Shown: positions 38,050 through 49,225 of the stretch, one piece after another
How the letters are laid out: every line of letters starts with the position of its first letter
How positions within the stretch are numbered: the stretch's first letter is position 1
Assembly (NCBI GenBank): GCA_039545295.1
Contig: BCIK01000002.1
Span: 1,264,108 to 1,328,107, forward strand
Length of the DNA: 64,000 bases
Direction: 5' to 3'
Source of the DNA: Udeniomyces pyricola
Lineage: Eukaryota; Basidiomycota; Tremellomycetes; Cystofilobasidiales; Mrakiaceae
Notes under the pieces: generated by a model
Seen by the model: the letters and a program-made list of their open reading frames with translations, nothing else
Database searches by the model: none
What the model was told of the DNA's origin: nothing
Position numbers and translations under genes: made by a program

Positions 38050-39800
38050 TATCAATTAGTCTCATCACATCAGACGTTGTTGCGACTTTTCACTGTTCCA
38101 ACGTTTCGCTCTCTGAACTTACGACGCTTGCGTCGTATAACGACTTTTGTCGTAAACGACAGAGCCACAACATCGGAATTTGGAGATGAGGCTGTGCAGT
38201 TGCGCGAAAGGTCGTAATTATGACCGTCTGATGTGGTGAGACGAAATACCAATGGCCGTGGCGACCGAGCCCAACTCCCAACTCGCTGTTGGGCTCACAA
38301 GTCACGCATACATACATCAATCACCAGGACGTGAGGGCTGCCTCCGTGCTCAGGTCTTAGGAAGCTGATGAGCTCCTGACGTCCCTGACTATGAGGACCT
38401 GAAGATCTGAGGCCTGACCATGGATGCGTGGATATCCAGGCACAAAGCCGACCACGTTAGAGCGCATTTGCATGCGCGTTTGCACCTCCGGCCGGTCAAT
38501 AAGGCTCTTTGCCGCAACGTCGGCCTGGGGCCTCCACAGCCTTGGCGAGTTTGGGCTCTGGGAGCTGTACCAAGTTTGTCACCTCCGAGAATTCTGAATG
38601 ACGTGTCCAAACTTCAAACGTGCACGCCAGCCGGAATAGGTGACAAACAAAAGAGTACCCGGTACCGAGCGTACCAAACGTCCTATTCCTATCTCGCCCA
38701 CGTATCAGGCGCAGCACCTCGAACGGTGTTCATACGCACGCTCATACTGTGCGTGCTGGAGTTCACCGGTTCAGTATGCATGGCGCATCTATCTGTGCAA
38801 CTACTGATCTGCGGTCATTAACTCAGTGGCCAATCATTATACATGAATGTACAGAAAGAAAGCAGCAGACTCGAAATCTTGCCAAGATGTACGTCGATCA
38901 CGAATCGGAGACAGAGACGACTGCAGATCTTTCAAGATTCGAGCATTCGATGTGCGAAGGTTCAATACCGGAAGTTGGGAACAGATAGACCATGCATGCA
39001 TTGACTGAAGTCATACGAGGATTGGTGAGAACTGAACGATACACATACGTACGTACAGTCAGTAGAAGAAGGAAGCATACTGTATGATACGTGATGGTCG
39101 GTGAGAATCGAGAAACGCGGACCCTGGACGACTTGGTCGGCCTGCAGTTGACTAGTACCGGCTCGGTCCAGGCTCCATCCGGCCAGCTGTCAGCTCCCGA
39201 TCCCTTTTCCTATCGGCTCAGCCGCATCTCCACGACCCATGGCTTCCTCACCATAATTTGTTGGCTATGGATATATGGTTTGCCCGATAACTACATCTAC
39301 ACAACCTGAACTACTCTTGAGATTTGCCCGGCTTGTTCACCATTTGTGCTTTACTCCATCCTTTCGAATCCATCACAGGCTGTCGCTGTCTTCTCCTTCC
39401 CGGCTTGTGTTCAGTTCATACGTCGCCCATCCGTACAGCCTTTCACTTCGTGATTGGAGCATACACCTCAATTCCGCCTTCGGCCCCGAACACGTAGCAA
39501 CCATCGTCCCAAAGGTTAGCCATCACTTCTCGCGCTCTTCGTCCAGCTGTCCCAGAAATCACGGCTTTTATGGAACAGTTGGCCTCTTGCGGCCCATTTT
39601 CAATTCTGATCGATCCTTGGGACTAATGCCTTGTGGATGACGTTTTGATCATTTGGGCGGTGGTGTGCATCGTCTGGAATGTATATTGGATTCTTCTAAC
39701 CATGTGAATGCTGTACTTTGCCCTTTTGCATCATTCCTCCGTTTGTGCGCTGTTATCTTTCTTTTCAATGTGCCTAAACCATCTGGATCTTGCAGCAGGC

Positions 39801-42800
39801 ATGAGCACACCTCCGGTCGACAGCCGTACTGATTCTATCACGGACTTGAGACCCGACTTCGCCTCACACGATCATTCTGACTCTAATCTCCTGTCAAACT
39901 TAGCCGCATCCGCCGACGGTCCTGAATCTTCTACACAAAGCCCCGTTGCCGCCACCGACGCTTTAGTAGCGACACACAAGCCTCCTCGCAAACAGAATAT
40001 CGTTCGTAAGCGGCATGCCAACCCCGCGAAAACACCAGCATTGTAGCCTCTGATCATCTCATTCTCACTCTTGACTTGGCATAGCATATGCCGATCTCAA
40101 GTGCTTTCGCTGATTTCTAAGCGAGGTGTAAGCTCCAAGCTGATAGTTCACTATCTTTTGGGCCTTTTTGACTCACTTTGATCTCCAGGCATGCGACAAT
40201 TGCCGCTCTCGCAAGGTCAAGTGTTGGAGGACAAATGGAAGCGAGCAAGTGAGTGGTTTTCCTATGTTGTGCTCGTTGTGTTGGGTCGTGTGATATGCAG
40301 TAGCATTCGACGTACTACGCTGATATGCGGACCTTTGCATCACTTTTTCTATGTAAAAAACCCCCCCCGAACAAAAAACCTAGTGTGACTCTTGTGTGGC
40401 CAAAGGGCAGACCTGCACGTTAGTGTCTTTTGGAATTAGGAGAATGAACTTGATGATCAAAAGCTCCACATGTCTGGCCATTTCATCCAAGCAACATAGA
40501 TAGGCAGCAGAAATGCGCAGCTGCGATGTCACGCCGGCGCACGTCCCTTCTCACGCTCGCCCCACCCATAAGCTCTGCCGGACTGCTTATCGTCGCTTTT
40601 GATTGGCGCAGACATGAGCGTATTCCTTTGCGGGTAAGGTTCCGCATCTGACATCTCTCTGCATCTTCCACTGTGTTGAATCATTTTTCCTCTCAGGGCA
40701 TATTACATCAACGCAGTCACCAACAAGGAGAAGCAGAGGGACTTTCAGAGAAGCCGATCATCCTCGGATAGCGAAAAATCAAAGCGGGATCGACCCTTGA
40801 AAAGTGTGTTAGAACGAAGAGCGTACGTACGACCGAGGCTTTTAGTCCTCAGATATGTAGTCAAACCCTTTAACCATTGCTCGATGACTGACGTGCTCAT
40901 CTACTTGTCAGTACAACATCCGGTCGACCGTTGTCGTCTATGGCGACCCGACTTCTTTCCAAGTCACCTCAATCCGCTGCGAGTCCCGGCTCTGGAACAA
41001 GGGCACACGCTTCGGCTCTCCCTTCGGCATTCGCGCAGCTCGACGTCGCTCATTCCAGATCGGCGGAATTCCAACCCAAACGGTCACGCTCAGCCATAGC
41101 TCCTAGAAATGAATCGTTCAGCTTTCCTTCCAACTTGCGCGACCTCTTCCGCTACCTCTTGCATCCGACCTTTCTCTCCGACGCTCGCTTTGGGTACTCA
41201 GACAGAAACGTCGTCGATAAGACACCCTTTGAGGGGGAACCAAGCCCTAATCACTTATTGCTGATGGACGAAGGAGTAATGATGGAGTGAGTGGGGCGCG
41301 TGTCATATTTTTCTTTGGTCGTTTGTCCTCTCTTCCTTCGGTGAACAAGTGAAGTGGACACTCATGATGATGGTACTTCTCTTGCGCCGGACACCCCCCT
41401 TCCCTGCCTCACCCTGTTCCTTTTCTTTGTCTGGCTATTCTCCGCCGTCAATCCGCTGCCTCTCCAGATTTGTGACCGAGTTGTTCGACTCCTACTGCCA
41501 GACTGTTCACGTCCGGCTACCTTTGATTTCTCCTGAGCAATTGCAACGTGACATGGAAACCGGAACGGCATCTCATGTTGTTATGGCAGTAGTCTTGGCC
41601 TACGGAGCGAAGGTGCGCAGATGCTGACCAGCACAGAGGCATATTCATTGACCGCTAAGGTCATATGCTCTTGTGTTAATCCCAGGATTTCCTGTGATCT
41701 GACCATCCCTATACATGCCGTCTCTGCATCTGTACAGTTCTCGGCTCATCGCATTATAGTCGAAGATCGAGAGGTACACTCCTGGTATGGAAGGCATCAG
41801 CAGAAACGTTACCGAAGTAGATTAGTGGGTGTAATTGTGACTCGAGCAGCCGAAGTTCTATACATCAACAAGGCGCATGTCATCGCAACTATGGACAACA
41901 TCAACGCTTTGCTCATCTTGGAGGGATTGATCGAACGTATGATATACTGATTCGAAACTTACGTCGGAATCTCGCCTTGGTCAGATCAAGCTCCTGCTGA
42001 TGGTTGTCTTTGTTTCCTCACATCTCTATGCATATCAGAGAACAACACAGCAACACACTTCCACTCTGCAAGCGCTATTCGTCTTCTCTTCCAGTTGGGA
42101 TGCAACAAGCGATCCGACATCCTCAAAATTCAAGACGAGAGCCAGCGTGGAAGCGCCATCTTCACCTGGTGGCTTGCGTGCCTATCTGACGCTCATACAT
42201 CATTGTTCCATCGTAAGTTAGCTGTCATTCACGACTTCGACTATGACGTGGAGCCGCCTTCTGCCGAGCAATCTCCCAATGTCTCTGGTGATCTGCCAAC
42301 CTCGACACCTCATCCACTCGGCACGCTGTCTGAGGTTAGTAGGCTTGACTTCATCAACCACGTCCAGGTAAAGTGTGCGTCATCGACTCGGTCTTCATGA
42401 TCTGACAAGCTTCCATCTTCCACCTTGTCGTACTTGTAGTACATGGTATGTTCGAATCGATTAGATTGCCACGATAAGAACATCGGCTGATGTGCTGCGC
42501 TCGCTGAACTATCATCTGTGTTTGCATCAGGCGTGGTACAGCGCTGCTCATGCCCTCTGCCTGATTTCGCGCCGATGTTCTCGTCAACTCTGGATACCTG
42601 AGACAGAGCTGAAGGGAGTCAAGTCTGTCGATCTGCGGCAGATGATCGATGCACTGCTCGATTGGAAAGTCAAGCATCTGGCTGTCGTGGGTGTACCAGC
42701 CGTCTGGCCAGCTTCGTGGGATTTCGTTGCAGCAGTGAGTTTAGGGTATTGGGCTTCATCCATGGATCGGACGGACTGATCTGACTGTGATACTTGTACT

Positions 42801-44052
42801 TTGTCTATGCAGGTGACCGCATGCACTTCAGAGCAAAACTACCTGGCGTCAGTATCTGGAGCTGTCGCACAGAAGGTCCTACAACAGTCATTGGTCCGAT
42901 GTCGTATTTCACCCTCGTAGAATGCGTCTTTGGAAGTACACTGACACCTCAATACATCCCACATCTTGCCCTGAAACTACAAAACTGAAGAGTATGGCTG
43001 GTCGTCTATCGTGCTATAAACGAATTTGGAATTCGGCCCATGTCTGACGGCTCCCCCGATCCCGACGCCCTCAACCTTGAGAGACAAATCTTTGAGCTTT
43101 CACTCCAATCCGCCCTCGAGATCTCTACCCTTGTAAGTTCTCTAGTATCCTCATATGAGCGTCGTCTGTGGATTTTGATGGCTGGAGTGACATGTTGACG
43201 CGCAATAATCTGTGTTGTACCCTGGTTTATCTTCCCATGATCCACGCAAGTGCGCCATCCTTGCCGACAACGGCTACCTTCGCCTGGACCCAAATTTACT
43301 GCACTCTAGTATTCATGAGGCAGCTCTATTTCTCGCCAGGCTTGGTCGATCGGAGGTAGAAAGTTGTCTAAATGGGCTCAGGCAGTATGGGGAAGTCTAT
43401 GAGGAGTCGTACGTTCAGGCCGACATAATTGAAGACCTCTATATCGAAGCGAGGCGACGACTTGAGGAGCAGCATCTTCGGATCCAGCACCAAATCCAGT
43501 CTCATCAATCCCAACAGCAACACCTGCATGGGCAACAGAATGAGGGGCCGCATTATCGACATCCGTCTCAGTCGCAGTATCAGCTTCCCGATCAGCAACC
43601 ACCGCACTTTCAGCAACCCCAAGAACTTCGGCAAACCATCTCTCAGTCGCATCAGGTTCTGGACAATCTGGTACGTTTGAGTCAGGATCCAATCACCTCA
43701 AACATGGGATCGGAAAGGTCCATCCAGCTGAGATTGTTCTTTCCTTGTCTCATCACCCTGGCTATTGCAGCGTCAAGAGCAGCAACAAATCTCGTATTCT
43801 TCGATACCATCGTTACCTCTTCCTCAACACCAGCCACAGCAGGACCAGCCATCGTTGCATACATCACAGCAGGGCATGCCCCTTCCAACGTTCTCGTACA
43901 CTATGCATCAAGATAATCCAAGCCAACCTGCTGTCGCACTTTATTCGCCTACGCTAGACAACATCGGCGGCGGAGTGCCACTCTCACCCCTGTATGCCGC
44001 CTCCGGACTTTCTCTAGATAACGATGGCCTACTTCCGCTCAACCAGCTTTAG
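39801..44052 (+). CDS. Zn2Cys6-type transcription factor with fungal-specific TF domain
   Basis: Nuclear regulator, target unknown. Exon 1 (39801-40001) encodes a Ser/Asp-rich N-terminus ending with a basic stretch. Exon 2 (40189-40248) encodes ACDNCRSRKVKCWRTNGSEQ, the CX2CX6C first half of a zinc binuclear cluster. The fourth Cys follows in exon 3, but the fifth and sixth are not evident (see findings). Next is a linker (NAVTNKEKQRDFQR), a Ser-rich region, and the TF homology domain: LFDSYCQTVHVRLPLISPEQ, HVVMAVVLAYGAK, LLILEGLIER, FTWWLACLSDAHTSLFHR, WYSAAHALCLI, then FLARLGRSEVESCLNGLRQY. The C-terminus is Gln/His-rich, ending LSLDNDGLLPLNQL. About a dozen exons; several internal junctions are not fixed. 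Confidence 0.8.
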
Positions 44053-44848
44053 CAAGGCTCTCACTCTAGCCCTGATGTATCTGGTGCATTCTCCCACATG
44101 GAATATGACCTAGCGGGCCTTGCCTTTACTTGCCTTGATTGTTCTTTGTTCTAGTACAACCTATTTATCACTGCTGTTTACTTGGCATATTGCGATGCCC
44201 TCTGTGTATCTATTTCTTAGCATCTTCGTTTGCCTCAATCACCCCACTTGAATTTAGACAGCTTGGCTACGATGTCCCGTACACTTTTTACTCTTTCCTA
44301 GCGGCCAGCTTTCTTACTGCCCCTGTCGACGAGCAGGCTGATGGGAATTCCTTTTGGTTTTCTTCCTTCTTGATTAGCTGTCTCATCTCCATTCATCGCT
44401 ATGATGTCTCTCATCTACCTATTGTCCCCTCTGTCGCGTTAGCCTCACATGGACTTCCCGTGAAGCAAGTGATTTATGTATCCGAGTAGTTTTTTTTCTT
44501 GTTCTTTTTCTCTTTTTCTTAGAGTTTTTTGCCCCTGATCAACATCTCGCTACGAGTATATGCTTGTATGGTGTATCACGACTCATGATGGTTTCGACAT
44601 CTATTCGAGTCGTCTCGAAGAAAAGATGTGAATCTGTGCGTGGATGATCATGATTGATGATTATCATATGAATCAATCATTCATCTTACTTCATCGATCG
44701 CGTGATCGCGGATCATACAATGATGCACGGTATGTGTGATCTGTGATCGGATGTGGACCTGCTAGGAGGCGACAGCTGCCTTCGGCCCCATCCGTCACCT
44801 GTTCCTGGCATCAAACCCCTCTCCTCCTGTTACGTCTGCCTTGTACCC
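44053..44848. other. Intergenic spacer between TF gene and VPS16
   Basis: About 800 bases, both flanking genes on the plus strand. A 9-bp-arm inverted repeat (ATGATTGAT / ATCAATCAT) sits at 44650-44680 within an AT-rich part. No gene seen. Confidence 0.5.
44650..44680. repeat. Inverted repeat with 9-bp arms
   Basis: ATGATTGAT (44650-44658) and its exact complement ATCAATCAT (44672-44680) with a 13-nt AT-rich loop. Confidence 0.6.
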
Positions 44849-47800
44849 ATGAGTCCTACCGACAACGTCACCACAGAGTGAATTACTCCCCCTCTCGCTC
44901 TACCCAGTCGCTATGTGTGTTCCAAAGCTCACCCGAACTCTATATGCCCTGTGAATAGTTGGCAGACACTCGCGACGACGTTTTACCGACAAGTCCATCT
45001 ATACGATCTCGTCTGGTCCGTTCAGAACCTTGATCACCACTTTGTCGCCGTTGACAAAAACGGCGGATCGATAGGTCAGTCTCTCAGTTTGAGTCGAGGA
45101 TCAATCTCGTCGGCGTGCATGCCCTCCAAGCCTGGCAGCAGATGAAGGAGTAGACCGGGTCATCTCCTCGCCTGCGCCTCAATCGCGATGGATCTTGCAA
45201 ACTCTCCCCGTTCACGCGTATATGGGCCTCGCCGCACCTTGTCTAGCTGACTGACGCCAGCAATGCGTTCTGTCTTTACAAACGTTTAGCCCTGCTTCGA
45301 AACCCGAGCATCCCAACGCCATACTCGCAAGCAACATCTACAGCGCCAACCGTCTTCGTCTACTCCTCTGCGTCTCAGCCCCTACTTCAGATCCCACTTT
45401 CGAGCTCTCTCCCTACATCCTCAACCTCTTCCACCGCATTTCACACTCCCATACTTTTCGCATACACTCTGTCAACATCCCGCTTGCTTCTTCTCACAGA
45501 AGATGGCTCCTACCGCCTCTACGCGCCAAATTCAGTCGTGTTTGAGACCCGCAACATCGGGGGCGAGATTGGTATCGAGGGCATCCGAGACGCGAGGGTT
45601 TACGATGGAGGCATGGTGGTTCTTAGCAACAGTGGCAGGTTCTGGGACGTTCCCTTTGAGCGAAGCGGGGGAAGAGGACCAAGGAAGCTTGCCGAAGTAG
45701 TCTGGCCCGAGGGAGGATCAACAGAAACGGACGCCTTGGGCGCTTGGGAGGTCTTGGATAAGGGCATGACCGAGAGTCGGATGGTCATGGTCCTCGTCAG
45801 CGTGGGCGGAACTCTCTTGACTATTGATGAAGAGGAGTGTATCGACCAGGTCAGTCGCCAAATCGGAGGTCCGGACGAAGACGGACCTTAGTCGTTGCTG
45901 TCAGGGCACGCCAGCTGAAGTTCTTTAATTCTTGACCAACCGCAGCGTATCTCGAGAGGACCCTTCATCTCTATCTGCCCTTCACCTTCTGGCAGGCTGC
46001 TTGCTCTCCTGATCCCAGCCCCAGCAACCTCTCCTTCGACCGGGCCATCGATATGGGTCGTTTCCTCCGATTTCCAGACCAATCACGCCGATATCCCATA
46101 CTCCTCTCTTCTTGGATCTTCCTCGGCCTCAGAGACAGCATCGTGGTCTAAGAACGGCGGGAAGCTTGTGCCCGATCAGGTCGTGTGGTGTGGAGAAGAC
46201 GCTATCGCGACCACATGGAGCAAAAGTCTCGGGGCGTCGGAAGGCCGCGTAGTTGTCTGTGGTCCAAGCGGAGAGTTCTTGCTGTAAGTCGAGAACCCTC
46301 TTGTGAATAGACTGATCACAAGACGAGCCCACGAGCTTACAGTCTGCGCTGATCTTGATCCTTCGCTGTCTCTTCGGCTCAGGTTCCCATATTCGAGCTC
46401 AGCGACTCTTGTCTCTGAGATTGACGGGCTCCGGATTATCTCCTCCACCTCGTGCGACTTCGTCCAAAAAGTACCCGGTATGAACGGCCTCTCCCCAGCA
46501 TTATATAAGTCTGCAATATCTTCCGACTGATCTGTATCCTGGACGTCCCTGGCATGGCAATGTCCGAACCCAGATCCTCTCCTTTCCCTCTTCCTGCCAG
46601 GCTCCTCTCATCCGTCCTCACTGCTTGTCGAGGCTTACGCACTCTACCTCGCTAAATCGCCCCGAGCGTCTACCCTTCTTAAACTCCTCCGTCCTGACCT
46701 CTCCACGGCTGTGATGGGTTGCCTGGACGCGGCATCGGAACTGTGGGAGCCCGATCAGCAGAAGTACGTCATGAAGGCTGCGCTGTACGGTCGAGGCTTC
46801 TTGGAGGGCGAGGGTGATGCAGGAGTAGTAGAGTGTGGCAAGGGACTCAAAGTCATGAACTGCTTGAGGGGATGGGAGGTCGGTGTACCGATCAGTCACC
46901 AACAGTGCGTCTTCACATTGTCCCTTGTTACTTCGCTCTTCATATACGTCGCTTAGCTAAGGCCTTGTCTGGCTAATATGGTCTCGCCTGTATCTTCAAC
47001 ATAGATATATCCGTCTGCCACCTAGCACGCTTCTCGCTCTCCTCACCTCACGAGCTCTCTACCTCCTCTCGCTAAGAATCGCCCAGCATCTTGACCTCGA
47101 TCCAGATCCTGTCCTGGAACACTGGGCATGCGCCAAGATCGAAAGGGCCGGGAGTAAACCTGACGAGGTCATTTGTCGCGAAATCGTGGACAAATTTGGG
47201 AAGCAAGGCGGAAGGGGTCGGTATGCTGGTATAGCCAAGATGGCGTGGGGTGTCGGTCGACGTGGGCTGGCGACTATGGTTAGTTCTCTTTGACATCTGG
47301 CCAAGTCAATATCGGGACCGGTCGATCTTGTGTCGTAGGCTGACATCATCTGCCGCTTGACGGATCTTTCAGCTGCTAAACCATGAGCCGAGAGCGTCGG
47401 ACCAAGTTCCTCTTCTCCTCATCATGAAGGAGGATAATGTTGCTCTTGACAAGGCTTTGTCGAGTGGTGACACAGATCTCGGTACGTACATCCTTTTGTC
47501 TGTTAACATCCTGTCTTTCACTCATGGTTCATTGCTCATTGGTTGTTCGCTCCGTTGCACCACGACAGTGTACCACGTTCTTCTACACCTCAAGTCTCGT
47601 ATCGCGCTTGGCGACTTTTTCCGTATCGTTGATGACAGACCAACGGCGGCTGCCCTGCTCGAAATTTACGCCAAGGAGCAAGATCGAGCCATGCTCAAGG
47701 ACTTTTATTATCAAAACGACCGTAGAATCGAGAACGCTGGTCTGGCTATGGAGGATGCGGCAACGACCAACGTACGTGTTTTGGTACTATCCGGGGTCTC

Positions 47801-48959
47801 GATAATACCTTTCTCGTGAACCTAAGGATGACCAGCGACGGGAAGCTTATTCTCTTCCCTTCTTATGATGAACTACGATCAGGATCTTTCCATCCGGACT
47901 CAGGCAATCAAGGCGGCTTCCAAATTCTTTTCCGAGGACAAAGATCGAGCCTTCGAGGCAAGCGTGAGTAGTTTTCTTCGAAGCGTTGAGGCGACCACTC
48001 GTCCGTGCGCCAGGACTGATTGAATCTATGTCACCATCTGGCCCATCACAGATGATGTCAGACTACGATAAACTGGTTTCCCTACAACGCGAACTAGAAA
48101 AGGAATTTGCCGCTACGACAACAATCTCCCTTGTGGGTCTTTCCATCAACGAGACGATGCACACTTGTATCGTCTCGGGTCATCCGAAACGGGCCGATCA
48201 GATCAAAAGCAAGTTTAGTGTCCCGGACAAACGGTAGGATGCTCTGTTTCGTTTTCTGCTTTCTGTCATATCTTGGATTGACGTTAGACTCACCGTGTTG
48301 TCTGTGGTTTTGGGCCAAAAATCGTGACTTTGTTTGTATCCCAAATTCATCAGCTTTTATTGGGTAAAGCTCAAGGCACTGGTATCGATCAAGGATTTTG
48401 GCGCACTTGACACATTTGCTCGGTCTAAGAAGACTTCTCCAATCGGTAAGACTGCGTTGTCTCAATTTGGACCGATCGTCTCTATGCTGTCTTCTCATGG
48501 TCGTTCGTGACGCCAACATATCTATGCCCTGTCTCTCTTTTTTTTTAATGTCATTCTTATTTTCCTTCCCTGCAGGATTTGAGCCGTTCGTTAAAACACT
48601 CGTCTCCCAAGGGCACCACCAAGAAGCGTCGAAGTATGTGCCAAAGTGCGCGCCGGCGAACCGGGTCGAACTCTACGTCAAGTGTAAGGATTACTCGGCG
48701 GCGGCTTTGGAGTGTAAGGCTAACAAGGACAAAGCCGGATTAGAGTCAGTATCCAGACTTCTTATCTGCTCGATTGGGTGTTTTCACGTTGATCCGTCTT
48801 TTCTTCGGTGGAGTGATCCTGAGATCTCACATTCTCTTCCCTTTCCCCCCTTCTCTCTTTCCCTCCTTGCTACTTCTACAAAGACGCCTGATCGAAATGG
48901 CGCCGACTACGCTGGTTCAGCGAGAGATACAAGCAATCCTTTCGAGCATCGGACGCTAG
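44849..48959 (+). CDS. VPS16: Vacuolar protein sorting protein Vps16 (HOPS/CORVET core)
   Basis: Core subunit of the HOPS and CORVET tethering complexes at endosomes and vacuole, partner of the SM protein Vps33. Exon 1 (44849-44877) encodes only MSPTDNVTTD. The intron joins it to WQTLATTFYRQVHLYDLVW at 44959, matching the family's W-x-x-L-x-x-x-FYR opening. The N-terminal beta-propeller follows: LLLLTEDGSYRLYAPNS, RFWDVPFERSGG, RLLALLIPAPAT and VVWCGEDAIATTWSK. The alpha-solenoid half has VEAYALYLAKSPRASTLLK, RELEKEFAATTTISLVGLS, KSKFSVPDKRFYWVKLKAL and FEPFVKTLVSQGHHQEASKY. It ends with LIEMAPTTLVQREIQAILSS and TAG at 48957-48959, the region that binds Vps33. At least nine short introns; one or two propeller junctions are approximate. 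Confidence 0.92.
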
Positions 48960-49225
48960 ATGAGCGTTGCTGGGATGATACTAGTTGACGAGCCTCCCCT
49001 GATGACCCTATCGTGATGATGTCTTTTACCTTGCGAAGAGCCCGGAACCAGTTGCAAACCTACGGCATCAACACGCGATGCCATGACGAACGTGAAAGGG
49101 TCTCATGTGTAATCCCGTTCTTCTTCTCGCCCTTGTCTTCTTTCTCTAGCCCATCAATCTTTGAATTCATTCGTCCTAGCCTACCTCCCTCCTCCCTCCC
49201 TTGTCCTTCTCGTTCATGTGGACAA

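Larger units (their letters stand above)
37608..39800. other. Divergent intergenic region MSH6 / Zn2Cys6 regulator
   Basis: 2.2 kb. The MSH6 side carries the MCB pair. Three ACGTTCAA copies lie at 38022-38049. The right part is a plausible leader of the transcription-factor gene: a possible 5' UTR intron runs from GTTAGC (39513) to TTGCAG before 39796. Several frames (for example 38420-38821 plus strand, 133 codons) have no recognisable content. Confidence 0.45.

Noticed and set aside
38420..38821. Plus-strand frame of 133 codons
   Set aside because: No recognisable sequence, no intron signals and no neighbour support in a divergent promoter region.
43368..43692. Minus-strand frames of 94-104 codons
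   Set aside because: Antisense shadows of the Gln/His-rich region of the zinc-cluster regulator.
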